DNA of 53,923 nt from an uncultured Romboutsia sp. (GCA_937880075.1 CALFLM010000058.1:1-53923), one strand, 5' to 3'; positions 1 through 9,688 are shown, counted from the stretch's first letter. Translations and numbers: made by a program. The notes: a model not told the origin generated them from the letters alone.

Positions 1-876
1 AAATCATATAAAATAAAGTTAAATGCAACTTATAATGAATCTAAATTAAGTGAACAATTATCATATATTCAAAATGATATAAATAAAAAAGTTCAACAAG
101 CCACACTAGAAATAAATGATAGTGGTCAGATGATAACCACTCCATCAAAGGAAGGGCTAGAAGTGGATATTTCGTCTTTAAAAGAACAGATATACGATAT
201 GATAAACAATAAAGATATAAAAAATATAAATCTTCCTGTAAAAATTATAAAGCCAACAACTACTACAGAACAAGTAAAATCTATAAATACTATATTAGGT
301 CAATTTAGTACAAGTTTTAATGAACATAGTGCAAGGGGAAATAATATATATGTTTCAGGAAAAAGCACTAGTGATATACTTATAGTGCCAGGGGATACAT
401 TTTCATATAATAAAACAACTGGAGCTAGAACATGGAGTAATGGGTATAAAACTGCAAAGGTAATAGTAGGGGGAAAATATGTTAATGGAGAAGGTGGTGG
501 AGTATGTCAAGTATCAACTACAATATATAATGCTGCCTTAATGTCAGGACTTGAAATACAAGAAGTGCATAATCACACATATCCATCTCATTATGTATCA
601 AAGGGAAGGGATGCAGCAGTATCTTATGGGTATATAGATTTAAAATTTAAAAATAACTTTTCACATCCTATATATATTAAAAATATCGTTAAAAATGGAG
701 CGATAACTTCTAAAATATATGGTTGTAGCCAAGATAGAGAAAAGTTATATATAAGAACACAAGAAAGCCGTGAAAAAGATAATATAATAGTAAAAACATA
801 TAGAGTATTTTTAGGTGAGGAGAACAATAAAATAAGGGAAGAACTAGTATCAGAGAATAAATATAAAATAAAATAA
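1..876 (+). CDS. VanW family protein, 5' end cut off by the window edge
   Basis: The reading frame is open from base 1, so the start lies outside the window; the first internal ATG is at 130. The visible 291 residues end in a VanW domain, recognised from the stretch with PGDTFSYNKTTG, the glycine-rich GGKYVNGEGGGVCQVSTT motif, and HNHTYPSHYVSKGRDAAVSYG. VanW proteins are found in vancomycin-resistance clusters and widely in clostridial envelopes, but their biochemical role is not settled. Family members often have an N-terminal membrane anchor and a peptidoglycan-binding-type domain, which here would lie upstream of the window. No other van genes are present, so this is not evidence of resistance. 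A clear terminator follows. Confidence 0.85.
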   Translation, partial: KSYKIKLNATYNESKLSEQLSYIQNDINKKVQQATLEINDSGQMITTPSKEGLEVDISSLKEQIYDMINNKDIKNINLPVKIIKPTTTTEQVKSINTILGQFSTSFNEHSARGNNIYVSGKSTSDILIVPGDTFSYNKTTGARTWSNGYKTAKVIVGGKYVNGEGGGVCQVSTTIYNAALMSGLEIQEVHNHTYPSHYVSKGRDAAVSYGYIDLKFKNNFSHPIYIKNIVKNGAITSKIYGCSQDREKLYIRTQESREKDNIIVKTYRVFLGEENNKIREELVSENKYKIK

Positions 877-920
877 ATATATTGAAAACATTTTTCTTTA
901 ATGATATATTTAAGTTAAGA

Positions 921-957
921 AAAAATAAATGTCAAATTGCTTGGCATTTATTTTTTT
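921..957 (+). terminator. Intrinsic terminator after the VanW gene
   Basis: Bases 923-935 pair with 941-953 (13 bp, one G-U) around a 5-base loop, and a run of T follows directly. Confidence 0.8.
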
Positions 958-998
958 AACAAATTGGCAAACGATTGTACAATTTAAGGGGGGATATA

Positions 999-2654
999 AT
1001 GGGAAAAAAATGGTGGAAAGAAGCAGTTGCATATCAAATATATCCACGTAGTTTTATGGATTTAAACAATGATGGAATAGGGGACTTAAGAGGAATAATA
1101 TCAAAATTAGATTACTTAAAGGAATTAGGTATAGATGTTATTTGGATATGTCCTATCTATAAATCTCCAAATGATGATAATGGATATGATATAAGTGATT
1201 ATCAAGATATAATGAGTGATTTTGGAACTATGGATGACTTTAATGTATTATTAAGTGAAATTCATAAAAGAGATATGAAGATTATAATGGATCTAGTAAT
1301 AAATCATACAAGTGATGAGCATCCTTGGTTTATAGAATCTAGGTCATCTAAAGAAAATCCAAAGAGAGATTGGTATATTTGGAGAGAAGGGAAAGATAAT
1401 AAAGAACCAAACAACTGGGAAAGTATATTTAAAGGATCAGTATGGGAATATGATGAAAATACAAATGAATATTATTTACATCTATTTAGTAAAAAACAAC
1501 CGGATCTAAACTGGAAAAATAAAGAGATGAGAAATGAAATATATAATATGATAAATTGGTGGTTAGATAAAGGAATAGATGGATTCAGATTAGATGCCAT
1601 AAGTCATATAAATAAAGAAGATGGATTAGTTGATATGGATAATCCTAATAATTTAGAATATGTACCATCTTTTGAGAAACATATGAATGTTGATGGAATA
1701 CATGAATATTTAAAAGAGTTAAAAGAAAACACATTTAGCAAATATGACATAATGACTGTGGGAGAAGCAAATGGTGTAAAAGCTGAACAAGCTATTGATT
1801 GGGTTGGAGAAAATGATGGAAAGTTTAACATGTTATTTCAGTTTGAGCATATAGATTTATGGAATAGCTCAGAGTTTAATTTACCAAATCTAAAAAAAGT
1901 ATGGAATAGATGGCAAGTTAATCTTGAAAACGATGGATGGAACGCACTATTTATAGAAAATCATGATGTAACAAGAGTAGTGTCTGCTTGGGGAGATGAT
2001 ACTAAGTTCTTAAAAGAAAGTGCTAAGGCTTTAGGATTAGTATATTTTATGCATAAAGGGACACCATTTATATACCAAGGTCAAGAAATTGGTATGACAA
2101 ATGTTAAGTTTAATGATATAACCGAATATAATGATATTAGATCTATAAATGAATATAATCAACTTATAAATCAAGGAATGAGTAAAAAAGATGCATTAGA
2201 TCATATATGGATAACATCAAGAGATAATACTCGTACACCAATGCAGTGGGATAATAGTTTAAATGCAGGATTTAGTAAATCTAATCCATGGATTAGTGTA
2301 AATCCTAATTATAGATCTATAAATGTTAAAGAACAACTTGAAGATTCTGATTCAATACTTAACTTCTATAAAAAAATGATAAAACTTAAAAAGAGTAGTG
2401 AATGTTTAATATATGGTAAATACAATCTTATACTAGAGGATGATACAAATATATTTGCATATGAAAGGATATTAAATGATGAAAAATTCTTAGTAATATG
2501 CAACTTAAAAAGTGAATCTTCTAACTATAAATATGAGCCATTAACATTAAAATATGAAAACCTAATATTATCTAATTATAATGTAGATGCTCATAAAGAT
2601 TTAAATAATTTCGAATTAAAACCTTGGGAAGCAAGACTTTATAAAATAAACTAA
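999..2654 (+). CDS. Alpha-glucosidase / oligo-1,6-glucosidase, GH13
   Basis: Cytoplasmic glycoside hydrolase that releases glucose from the non-reducing end of short malto- or isomalto-oligosaccharides. ATG 999 is chosen because AAGGGGG (986-993) sits just before it; the frame reaches back to 975 without a ribosome site. The product is 551 aa, the usual length. Catalytic residues are visible: nucleophile D199 in GFRLDAIS, acid/base E256 in TVGEANG, and D323 in ENHDVTR. QPDLNW places it in the oligo-1,6-glucosidase/trehalose-6-phosphate hydrolase branch. Ala, not Val, follows the nucleophile, which in this family is associated more with alpha-1,4 than alpha-1,6 preference (from memory). A short near-palindrome with central CG (968-977) upstream could be a LacI-type operator, but this is weak. 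Confidence 0.88.
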   Translation: MGKKWWKEAVAYQIYPRSFMDLNNDGIGDLRGIISKLDYLKELGIDVIWICPIYKSPNDDNGYDISDYQDIMSDFGTMDDFNVLLSEIHKRDMKIIMDLVINHTSDEHPWFIESRSSKENPKRDWYIWREGKDNKEPNNWESIFKGSVWEYDENTNEYYLHLFSKKQPDLNWKNKEMRNEIYNMINWWLDKGIDGFRLDAISHINKEDGLVDMDNPNNLEYVPSFEKHMNVDGIHEYLKELKENTFSKYDIMTVGEANGVKAEQAIDWVGENDGKFNMLFQFEHIDLWNSSEFNLPNLKKVWNRWQVNLENDGWNALFIENHDVTRVVSAWGDDTKFLKESAKALGLVYFMHKGTPFIYQGQEIGMTNVKFNDITEYNDIRSINEYNQLINQGMSKKDALDHIWITSRDNTRTPMQWDNSLNAGFSKSNPWISVNPNYRSINVKEQLEDSDSILNFYKKMIKLKKSSECLIYGKYNLILEDDTNIFAYERILNDEKFLVICNLKSESSNYKYEPLTLKYENLILSNYNVDAHKDLNNFELKPWEARLYKIN

Positions 2655-2749
2655 AGGTAATTTTGGTAGATTATCAAAAATACATTAAATAAAATGACGA
2701 AGATAAAGTATTTAATCATAATATTTTAGAAATAAAAGTTAATATATAA

Positions 2750-2802
2750 TAAAAAATATAGGAAAACAACTATAAAAAGATGTTTTCCTATATTTTTTAT
2801 TA
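2750..2802 (+). terminator. Intrinsic terminator after the glucosidase
   Basis: Bases 2753-2769 and 2782-2798 form a long stem (AATATAGGAAAACA and its complement), A-rich before and T-rich after, so it could work both ways. The rest of the 2655-2978 gap is AT-rich, with nothing else recognised apart from the ribosome site of the next gene. Confidence 0.75.
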
Positions 2803-2978
2803 TATATAAATTATCTTCTATAATTAAAGTAAAATTAAATATTATAAATTTCCATTTATTTATATATTTTTATTTAATGAATCAATGATAAAATAAGAAA
2901 TTTGACTAATAATATAAATGAGCGATAAATAAATTTGTAAGAATACATAAAAAATAAATAAACATTGGAGGGATACTT

Positions 2979-3737
2979 ATGAAAATTAAAAAAAGTAAAG
3001 TTTTAATAATTCTAAGTATAGCAATAATATTTTTTATAAATTTTAATAGCTCTTTCTGTAATGCTTCTTCTATTAGATATAAAACTGAAACAAATAGTCA
3101 AGAAAAAGAAACTATAATTGAATCATATAATTCTAAAAAAGTAGCTTATATAACAATAGATGATGGACCATCAAAATATACAGATGATATATTAAGAATA
3201 TTAGATAAGTATAAAGTTAAAGGAACTTTCTTCTTAATAGATAAAAATATGAATATTTATCCAGATAAAGTAAAAAAAATAATAGAAAGTGGAAATACTG
3301 CTGGTCTTCATAGCGTATCACATGATATTCATAAACTGTATAAAACAAGTATTTCTGCAAAGAAAGAATTTGATTTAAACAATCAAACTTTTTATGAAAT
3401 TACTGGTAGATATTCAAACTTAGTTAGATTACCATATGGAAGTAAACCATATGCATCTAAAGAGAGCTATAATAATTTAGTAGATGCAGGATATAAGGTA
3501 TGGGATTGGAATATAGATACACAAGATTGGAAATCTTCATCTAGCGAAATAGTAGAAAATGCAAAAACATACTCTAAGAATAAAAATGAAATAATAATAT
3601 TGATACATGAAAAAAAACAAACAGTAGAAGCATTAGACTCATTAATAAGTTACTTAATTGAAGAAGGATATGATATTTTACCAGTAAGTGAAAGCCAAGA
3701 GCCTAAGAACTTCTGGTTAAAAAATCTCTATAAATAA
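2979..3737 (+). CDS. Polysaccharide deacetylase (NodB domain), secreted or anchored
   Basis: Metal-dependent N-deacetylase of the carbohydrate esterase 4 family, probably acting on peptidoglycan or another wall glycan outside the membrane. Residues 8-28 form a hydrophobic signal or anchor segment. The NodB motifs follow in order: TIDDGPS (D61, D62), HSVSH (H111, H115), RLPYGS, DWNIDTQDW and ILIHE. The length of 252 aa fits a PdaA-like enzyme. GGAGGG lies 7 bases before the ATG. It is a single-gene unit with its own terminator. Which glycan it acts on cannot be told from sequence. Confidence 0.87.
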   Translation: MKIKKSKVLIILSIAIIFFINFNSSFCNASSIRYKTETNSQEKETIIESYNSKKVAYITIDDGPSKYTDDILRILDKYKVKGTFFLIDKNMNIYPDKVKKIIESGNTAGLHSVSHDIHKLYKTSISAKKEFDLNNQTFYEITGRYSNLVRLPYGSKPYASKESYNNLVDAGYKVWDWNIDTQDWKSSSSEIVENAKTYSKNKNEIIILIHEKKQTVEALDSLISYLIEEGYDILPVSESQEPKNFWLKNLYK

Positions 3738-3758
3738 ATATTTATAGAGATTTTTTTT
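3720..3758 (+). terminator. Intrinsic terminator overlapping the deacetylase stop codon
   Basis: AAAATCTCTATAAATA pairs with TATTTATAGAGATTTT and runs into eight T. The left arm is the last codons of the gene. Confidence 0.8.
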
Positions 3759-3821
3759 ATGAAAGAATTATACTACATTGCATATAATTTACTAATGTAA
3801 ATAATAAAGAGGAGGATTATT

Positions 3822-4232
3822 ATGGATATTAACAATAACAATCGACAAACTACTTCAAGTATAGCTAGTACAAGTGCTAGTACTGGAGCTTCTAATAATT
3901 CCTCTCAAAATGTAAGTATAGGTTTAAACAGATTTAGTTATTCAGATTTTATTTTACTATCATCTACAATATCATATGCAATAGCAGAAGAAGTAAGTGT
4001 AGAAGACTTAGAGATATTAGTAACTTTTCTTGGAATGATATCTGGTGACCTAGCTCTATTACTTATAAAAAAAGGAAGATTAGCTAGAAATCAAGCTGCA
4101 CAAAGTGCCAGTATAGATACTACGACAGATGAAACATCTGAAGAGGTAGAGTCAACATTAGTTAAAAAATCTATGAATCGAAAAAAAAAGAGAATCAAAA
4201 AGAAAATTAAAAAGAAATTGGAAGTAAAATAA
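3822..4232 (+). CDS. Hypothetical protein with Ser/Asn-rich head and Lys-rich tail
   Basis: Not recognised by function. The 136-aa product has three parts: a Ser/Thr/Asn-rich head (about 1-35), a middle segment with two hydrophobic stretches (about 43-56 and 66-82, around FILLSSTISYAIAEE and TFLGMISGDLALLLI), and a very basic tail with KKSMNRKKKRIKKKIKKK. GAGGAGG stands directly upstream at normal spacing, supporting translation. The tail suggests binding to nucleic acid or acidic polymers. It stands alone, between a deacetylase and a symporter gene. A spore or surface role is possible but unsupported. Confidence 0.7.
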   Translation: MDINNNNRQTTSSIASTSASTGASNNSSQNVSIGLNRFSYSDFILLSSTISYAIAEEVSVEDLEILVTFLGMISGDLALLLIKKGRLARNQAAQSASIDTTTDETSEEVESTLVKKSMNRKKKRIKKKIKKKLEVK

Positions 4233-4342
4233 GTATAGAATAAATTAAAAATGAGTATTATGTATATAAAATTTAGTTAAAATACTTAAATATAATATAT
4301 ATCTCTCTTTAAACTAAAAAGCTAAAAAAGTAATAAAATATA

Positions 4343-4371
4343 TTGACTTTAATATGTTAATAATATATCAT
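4343..4371 (+). promoter_or_regulatory. Sigma-A-type promoter of the cystine symporter gene
   Basis: TTGACT (4343-4348) and TATCAT (4366-4371) are 17 bases apart, giving a leader of about 55 bases before the ATG at 4432. Confidence 0.5.
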
Positions 4372-4431
4372 AAATTTTGTCAGAAGTATTATATTGACAT
4401 AAAAATTTCATATATATGGAGGAAGACTATA

Positions 4432-5832
4432 ATGGGAGAGAGTTCATTCTTACCACAATTCCTTATGATTACAGATATAAAAACTGTTATTTTTATAGCT
4501 GTACTTATAGGAACATTCTTTATTGTTAAGCAGTTCGAAAAGAAAAAAGTTAAATTTTCTACAAGAACAATATATGCAACAATAATAGGACTTATATTAG
4601 GGGTTATCATACAATTAGTAGCAGGGCTTCCAGAAGATCCAGCAGAGGTTACTTGGTTACAAGAAGTTACTAAGTGGTATGGATTATTTGGTTCAGGATT
4701 TATGGATCTATTAAAGATGTTAGTTGTTCCAATGGTATTTGTATCAATATTAAGAGTTATCATCAATATGGGGGAAGGTGATGACTTAGGAAAATTAACA
4801 TTTAAATCATTAGGGATGTTACTTATGACAACTGCACTTGCTGCAATAGTTGGTATAGTAGTAGGTAATGTTATGAAATTAGGTGTAGGAACAGATGCAG
4901 TAGCTACTGCAGATACAGAGCTTAGAGAAATAACTCCTTTAGTGGATACTTTGAGAGGATTACTACCATCAAATCCTGTTGCATCTATGGCTGATGGAAA
5001 TATAGTTGCTGTAATAATATTTGCTACTTTCCTAGGACTTGCAGTAAAGAGACTAAGAAAAAAGCACTTAGACGTTATAAAACCATTTATAGATTTAGTA
5101 GAAGCTTTTTATAAGATAATAGTATCAGTTGCTATGACAGTAATTAAGTTTATGCCATATGCAGTAGTTGCTTTATTAGCTAATACTATAACAGCTCGTG
5201 GATTAGCATCTATGATACCTGTTATTCAATTCATAGTAGCATTATACATATCAGTTGCTATAATGTTTGTTATACATTTAGCAATAATAGCAATAAATGG
5301 ATTAAATCCAATAACTTATATAAAAAATGCAGCGGAACCATTACTTCTTGCATTTACATCTAGATCAAGTTTAGGTACATTACCTGTTACAATAGAGGCT
5401 TTAACTGATAAGCAAGGTGTTGAAGAAGGTGTTGCAAGTTTCACTGCAAGTTTAGGTGCTAACATGGGTATGAACGGGTGTGCTGGTATATACCCTGCAT
5501 TAATGGCAGTAACAGTAGCTAATATGGCTGGCGTTGAAATGAATGCAAGCTTTTATGCTATGCTTTTAGTTGTTATAACTATAAGTTCGTTAGGTATAGC
5601 AGGACTTCCAGGAACAGCTACAATGGCAGTTTCAGTAGTTTTATCAGGGGTAGGTATTGGAGCATACTTCCCACTAGCTGGTGGAATACTTGCAATAGAT
5701 CCAATACTTGATATGGGGCGTACAATGTTAAATGTAAGTGGTGCAACTACTACAGCTGTAACAGTAGGTAAATCTCTTAAAAAGTTAGATAAAGAAGTAT
5801 TTAATGGTACTTCGGTTAAAGAAAATAATTAA
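4432..5832 (+). CDS. Sodium/proton:dicarboxylate-family symporter, TcyP (L-cystine)-like
   Basis: Multi-spanning importer of the DAACS family. ATG 4432 is chosen because GGAGGAA lies 8 bases upstream; the frame extends to 4354 but without a ribosome site. The 466-aa product has many hydrophobic helices and the family's re-entrant loop serine motif (SRSSLGTLP). The stretch ANMGMNGCAGIYPALMAV closely resembles TcyP/YdjN L-cystine transporters, where glutamate carriers differ, so cystine is the favoured substrate (inference). It is a monocistronic unit between a promoter and a terminator. No S-box or T-box leader is visible in the short 5' region. Confidence 0.82.
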   Translation: MGESSFLPQFLMITDIKTVIFIAVLIGTFFIVKQFEKKKVKFSTRTIYATIIGLILGVIIQLVAGLPEDPAEVTWLQEVTKWYGLFGSGFMDLLKMLVVPMVFVSILRVIINMGEGDDLGKLTFKSLGMLLMTTALAAIVGIVVGNVMKLGVGTDAVATADTELREITPLVDTLRGLLPSNPVASMADGNIVAVIIFATFLGLAVKRLRKKHLDVIKPFIDLVEAFYKIIVSVAMTVIKFMPYAVVALLANTITARGLASMIPVIQFIVALYISVAIMFVIHLAIIAINGLNPITYIKNAAEPLLLAFTSRSSLGTLPVTIEALTDKQGVEEGVASFTASLGANMGMNGCAGIYPALMAVTVANMAGVEMNASFYAMLLVVITISSLGIAGLPGTATMAVSVVLSGVGIGAYFPLAGGILAIDPILDMGRTMLNVSGATTTAVTVGKSLKKLDKEVFNGTSVKENN

Positions 5833-5833
5833 A

Positions 5834-5872
5834 ATAAAAAAGCTATCTATTTAATAGGTAGCTTTTTTATTT
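5834..5872 (+). terminator. Intrinsic terminator after the symporter
   Basis: AGCTATCTATT (5841-5851) pairs with AATAGGTAGCT (5853-5863), extended by A/T pairs, then a T run. Confidence 0.8.
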
Positions 5873-6020
5873 TATCAAAACAATCCTCAATTTATATATT
5901 AGGTTCAGTTTATTTATATGCGTTACAAATTTGTTACATATTTTTTTTAATTTATTAATATACATTTAAAAACAAGCTATTAAATAAATTTGAAAATAAT
6001 ATAAATTTTAAGGAGGATAT

Positions 6021-6812
6021 ATGAAGATTAAGAAGAAACATAAAATAATTGTATTTTTATCTTCTGTTTTAATACTTATAGTATCATTATTTTCATACTG
6101 GACACTAAAAAAAGAAAATATCAAAATAATAGTAAATGGTAAAGAAATAATAACGTCATCATTTAAGAAAAATATAAAGGAATTGTTGGATGAAAAAGGT
6201 ATAAAATACGATAATGACGATAAGATAACTCCGAATTTAAATGATGAATTAAAAGACTATATGCAAATAAATATAGTAAAAGTTGATATAAAAGATCAAA
6301 AAGAATATGAAAAAGTACCATTTGAGATAACTATAAGTGAAGATAGTAACTTATCAAAAGGAGAAACTAAAGTAGATCAAGAAGGAAAAGATGGAGAAAA
6401 AGAAATGATATATGAGCTAATTTATGAAGATGGTAAATTAGTTGAGAAAAATCTAGTATCAGAGAAAGTAGTAAAGAGTCCAACTGATAAAGTTATAAAA
6501 AAGGGAATAAAAGAAGAGATTATGGTGGCTTCAAGGGGAAGCAACTCTAGGCAAATGAGTGTTGTTGCAACAGCTTATGCAACAGGTTCAATAACTTCAA
6601 CAGGTACAAAACCTAAATGGGGAACAATAGCTGTTGATCCAAAAGTAATACCTTATGGAACTAAGATATATATTCCAAAATTTGATATGACATTTACTGC
6701 AGAAGATTGTGGTGGAGCTATAAAAGGAAATAAAATAGATATATTTATGGGAAGTGAAACAGAGGCATATAGATGGGGCAGGAGAACAATTGATATACAT
6801 ATATTAAATTAA
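6021..6812 (+). CDS. 3D-domain cell-wall protein with G5 and DUF348-like regions
   Basis: Exported protein of the YabE/Rpf-like wall-remodelling group. Residues 8-27 are a membrane anchor. A ubiquitin-like DUF348 unit follows (about 34-80, IKIIVNGKEI...), then a G5-type segment (about 95-170, with a KVVKSPTDKVIKKGIK ending), then a C-terminal 3D domain with its conserved aspartates in TIAVDPKVIPYGTKIYIP, AEDCGGAIKGNKIDIF and a WGRRTIDIHIL ending. 3D domains resemble MltA-type lytic transglycosylases, so it probably cuts peptidoglycan glycan strands. AAGGAGG precedes the ATG. Confidence 0.87.
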   Translation: MKIKKKHKIIVFLSSVLILIVSLFSYWTLKKENIKIIVNGKEIITSSFKKNIKELLDEKGIKYDNDDKITPNLNDELKDYMQINIVKVDIKDQKEYEKVPFEITISEDSNLSKGETKVDQEGKDGEKEMIYELIYEDGKLVEKNLVSEKVVKSPTDKVIKKGIKEEIMVASRGSNSRQMSVVATAYATGSITSTGTKPKWGTIAVDPKVIPYGTKIYIPKFDMTFTAEDCGGAIKGNKIDIFMGSETEAYRWGRRTIDIHILN

Positions 6813-6930
6813 AAGCAAGTACAAATTATTGGCTATATAAGTAAATCTTTACTAAAATATTAAAACAGTATAAAATATACATAAATAGATATTAATTAAA
6901 ATATAAGGAACTTAAGGGGGCACTTTTATA

Positions 6931-8667
6931 ATGAATTATATGGATAAGTATAAAGAATGGAGAGATAATTCATACTTTGATAAAGAAACTAAGGAAGAGT
7001 TATTAAGTTTAGAAGGTAATGAAAAAGAAATTGAAGATAGATTTTACAAGGATTTAGAGTTTGGTACAGCAGGATTAAGAGGTGTTATAGCTGCTGGAAC
7101 TAATAGAATTAATATATATACAGTAAGAAGAGCTACTTTTGGTCTTGCTAATTACATAATAAAAAATACTACTGAAGAAGAAAAAAATAGAGGTGTTGTA
7201 ATTGCTCACGATAATCGACATATGTCTAGAGAATTTTGTATAGAGACAGCAAATACTTTAGCTGCTTGTGGTATAAAAGCATATATATTTGATTCTTTAA
7301 GAACTACTCCAGAATTATCTTTTGCAGTTAGAAACTTAAATACTATCGCTGGTATAGTTATAACTGCTAGCCACAATCCACCAGAATATAATGGATACAA
7401 AGTATACTGGGAAGATGGAGCTCAAGTTATGCCACATATTGCAAGTGCTATAACTGAAGAAATAAACAGTATACATGATTATAGTACAATACCTACATTA
7501 ACAGAAGAAAATAAAAATTTAATTATAACATTAGATGAAAAAGCTGATACTGAATTTATTGAAGCTGTTAAAAAACAAGTTATAAGAAAAGAATTAATAG
7601 AAAAAGTAGGGAAAGAATTTAAAATAGTATTTACTCCACTTTGTGGTACTGGCAATAAACCAATAAGACGTGCTTTATCAGAAGTTGGATTTGAAAATAT
7701 ATTAGTTGTTAAAGAAGAGGAAAATCCTGATCCTAACTTTGCAGGTATAGAATATCCTAATCCAGAAGAACAAAAAGCTTTAACTAGAGGTATAGAATTA
7801 GCTAAAGAAAATGGTGCCGATTTAGTTATAGCCACTGATCCTGATTGTGATAGAGTTGGCGCAGCTGTTAAGACTACTACTGGAGATTATGCACTTTTAA
7901 CTGGTAATCAAATAGGTGGACTTTTAACTGATTACATAATAGAAGGATTAAAGGAACAAGGTAAGTTAAAAGAAAACTCTACACTTATAAAAACTATAGT
8001 TACTTCTGAGTTTGGTTCTGATATTGCTAAAGCTAATAATGTAGAAGTATTAAATGTTTTAACTGGGTTTAAATTTATAGGTGAGAAGATTAAGTCATTT
8101 GAAGAAAATAATAATGAAAAAACTTACTTATTCGGATATGAAGAAAGTTATGGATACTTAGTTGGAACTCATGCTAGAGATAAAGATGCCGTAGTTGCTT
8201 CAGTTTTAATATCTGAGATGGCTTCTTACTACTACTCAAAAGGTATGAGCTTATATGAAGGTTTAATATCTTTATATGAAAAATATGGATTCTTTAAAGA
8301 AAAAACTATATCAATAACATTAAAAGGTATAGAAGGTTTATCTAAGATAAAAGATATTATAAGCTACTTTAGAGAAAATGAAGTAAGTTCTATGGGACAC
8401 TTTAAAGTGATTGATATAAAAGACTATTCAAAGGGTATAGATAATCTTCCAAAAGCTGATGTATTAAAGTTCTTCTTAGAAGATGGATCTTGGGTTGCTA
8501 TAAGGCCTTCTGGAACTGAACCAAAGCTTAAATTCTATATAGCTGTAAAGGGTATAGATGAAAAAGAAGCTACTAATAAGCTTGATAATATAAATAAGTA
8601 CATAGATGCTACTATTAATAGTTTAATTATAGAAAAAAAGGAAGCTACTAATAAGCTTTACTGTTAA
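6931..8667 (+). CDS. Phosphoglucomutase / phosphomannomutase (alpha-D-phosphohexomutase)
   Basis: Cytoplasmic enzyme interconverting hexose 1- and 6-phosphates, feeding UDP-glucose and wall glycan synthesis. Four domain signatures are present: the phosphoserine loop TASHNPPEYNG (S147), the Mg loop ATDPDCDRVG, the sugar loop GYEESYGYLVG, and the phosphate loop RPSGTEPKLKFY. The length of 578 aa matches the PgcA-like branch. ATG 6931 follows AAGGGGG at about 10 bases; ATG 6940 is an alternative. The last 25 codons look like an added tail: an 18-bp sequence is repeated exactly 75 bp apart, giving KEATNKL twice. Confidence 0.9.
   Translation: MNYMDKYKEWRDNSYFDKETKEELLSLEGNEKEIEDRFYKDLEFGTAGLRGVIAAGTNRINIYTVRRATFGLANYIIKNTTEEEKNRGVVIAHDNRHMSREFCIETANTLAACGIKAYIFDSLRTTPELSFAVRNLNTIAGIVITASHNPPEYNGYKVYWEDGAQVMPHIASAITEEINSIHDYSTIPTLTEENKNLIITLDEKADTEFIEAVKKQVIRKELIEKVGKEFKIVFTPLCGTGNKPIRRALSEVGFENILVVKEEENPDPNFAGIEYPNPEEQKALTRGIELAKENGADLVIATDPDCDRVGAAVKTTTGDYALLTGNQIGGLLTDYIIEGLKEQGKLKENSTLIKTIVTSEFGSDIAKANNVEVLNVLTGFKFIGEKIKSFEENNNEKTYLFGYEESYGYLVGTHARDKDAVVASVLISEMASYYYSKGMSLYEGLISLYEKYGFFKEKTISITLKGIEGLSKIKDIISYFRENEVSSMGHFKVIDIKDYSKGIDNLPKADVLKFFLEDGSWVAIRPSGTEPKLKFYIAVKGIDEKEATNKLDNINKYIDATINSLIIEKKEATNKLYC
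8566..8658 (+). repeat. 18-bp direct repeat in the 3' end of the phosphoglucomutase gene
   Basis: GAAGCTACTAATAAGCTT occurs at 8566-8583 and again at 8641-8658. The 75-bp spacing keeps the frame, so both copies encode the same peptide and the second is followed almost at once by the stop codon. Confidence 0.9.
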
Positions 8668-8689
8668 TAATTTAATGTAATAAGTAGTA

Positions 8690-8735
8690 AGAGTTCTATA
8701 TAGTGTAATCTTCACTATATAGAACTCTTTTATTT
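8690..8735 (+). terminator. Intrinsic terminator after the phosphoglucomutase
   Basis: AGAGTTCTATATAGTG (8690-8705) pairs perfectly with 8713-8728, followed by TTTATTTT. Confidence 0.85.
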
Positions 8736-8808
8736 TAAATATAAGTAATTAATATATACAATTTAAAATACAATGTATAATAGATAAAAAATTTTATAGA
8801 GGTAATAT

Positions 8809-9654
8809 ATGAAAAAATTAAATTCAGAATATATTAGGGATATTTATAAAAAATTTAATTATAGTGAAATAAATTCTAAAGCTGCTGAAATGTCTTTTTA
8901 TTTACTACTATCTATGTTTCCATTTTTAATATTTACTATAAGTATTATAGTTTATATACCAACGTTTCATTTAAATAAGTCTATTTTAATAATAGAGAAT
9001 GTTATTCCAGAAAGTGCATTTAATATAATACTGTCTATAATAAATTCAGCAATAGAGAATAAGAGTTTAGGATTTTTAGTATTAAGTTTCATTTTTACTT
9101 TATGGACATCATCAAGGGGTATTAGATCCTTAATTCGATGGATGAATAAATCTTATAATGTTAAAGAAACAAGATCTTTTGTAAAAGTATTTATAATTAG
9201 TTTTATTTTTACTGTAAGTATTTTAGTTCTTATTTTCTCATCTATAATACTATTGATTTATGGAGAATTGATAGGCTATTTTATATTTAATCTTATAGGA
9301 CTTAATCATGTATTTATATATATATGGAATATACTTAGATATATGGTAGGTGTATCTACGCTTATTATTATATTAATAAATTTATATAAATACACACCAA
9401 ATAAGAAGATAAAAACAAAAGATGTAATACCTGGTTCTATAATAGCTACATTAGTGTGGTTATTTATATCATTTTTTTATTCATATTATACTAATAACTA
9501 TTCAAATTATGAAGTTATTTATGGAAGTATCGGTGGAATTATAGTTTTAATAACATGGCTTTATTTAAGTAGTTGGTCTATATTAATAGGATTAGAAGTA
9601 AACGTAAGATTGTACTTTAGAAAATTAAAAAGGCAAAAGAATAGGAGTGTCTAA
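8809..9654 (+). CDS. YihY/BrkB family membrane protein
   Basis: Integral membrane protein of unknown transport or structural role. The 281-aa product has about six hydrophobic segments and the family's N-terminal pattern, in which a short cytoplasmic helix leads into AAEMSFYLLLSMFPFLIF, plus an internal TLWTSSRGIRSLIRWMNKSYN loop region and a C-terminal GGIIVLITWLYLSSWSILIGLEVN. AGAGGT lies just before the ATG. Older names tied this family to ribonuclease BN or serum resistance; neither is supported here. Confidence 0.85.
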   Translation: MKKLNSEYIRDIYKKFNYSEINSKAAEMSFYLLLSMFPFLIFTISIIVYIPTFHLNKSILIIENVIPESAFNIILSIINSAIENKSLGFLVLSFIFTLWTSSRGIRSLIRWMNKSYNVKETRSFVKVFIISFIFTVSILVLIFSSIILLIYGELIGYFIFNLIGLNHVFIYIWNILRYMVGVSTLIIILINLYKYTPNKKIKTKDVIPGSIIATLVWLFISFFYSYYTNNYSNYEVIYGSIGGIIVLITWLYLSSWSILIGLEVNVRLYFRKLKRQKNRSV

Positions 9655-9688
9655 ACATGATTAATACCATAGTAGACACTCTTTTTAT
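9645..9688. terminator. Bidirectional terminator between yihY-like gene and yaaA
   Basis: GAGTGTCTA (9645-9653) pairs with TAGACACTC (9673-9681) and is followed by a T run; it overlaps the stop of the + gene and abuts the stop of yaaA on -. Confidence 0.65.

Noticed and set aside
1..876. Vancomycin resistance locus
   Set aside because: VanW-domain proteins occur widely without resistance; no vanH, vanA/B or vanX is seen.
968..977. CAAACGATTG near-palindrome before the glucosidase gene as a CcpA/LacI operator
   Set aside because: Only ten bases with two mismatched positions; too weak to list as a site.
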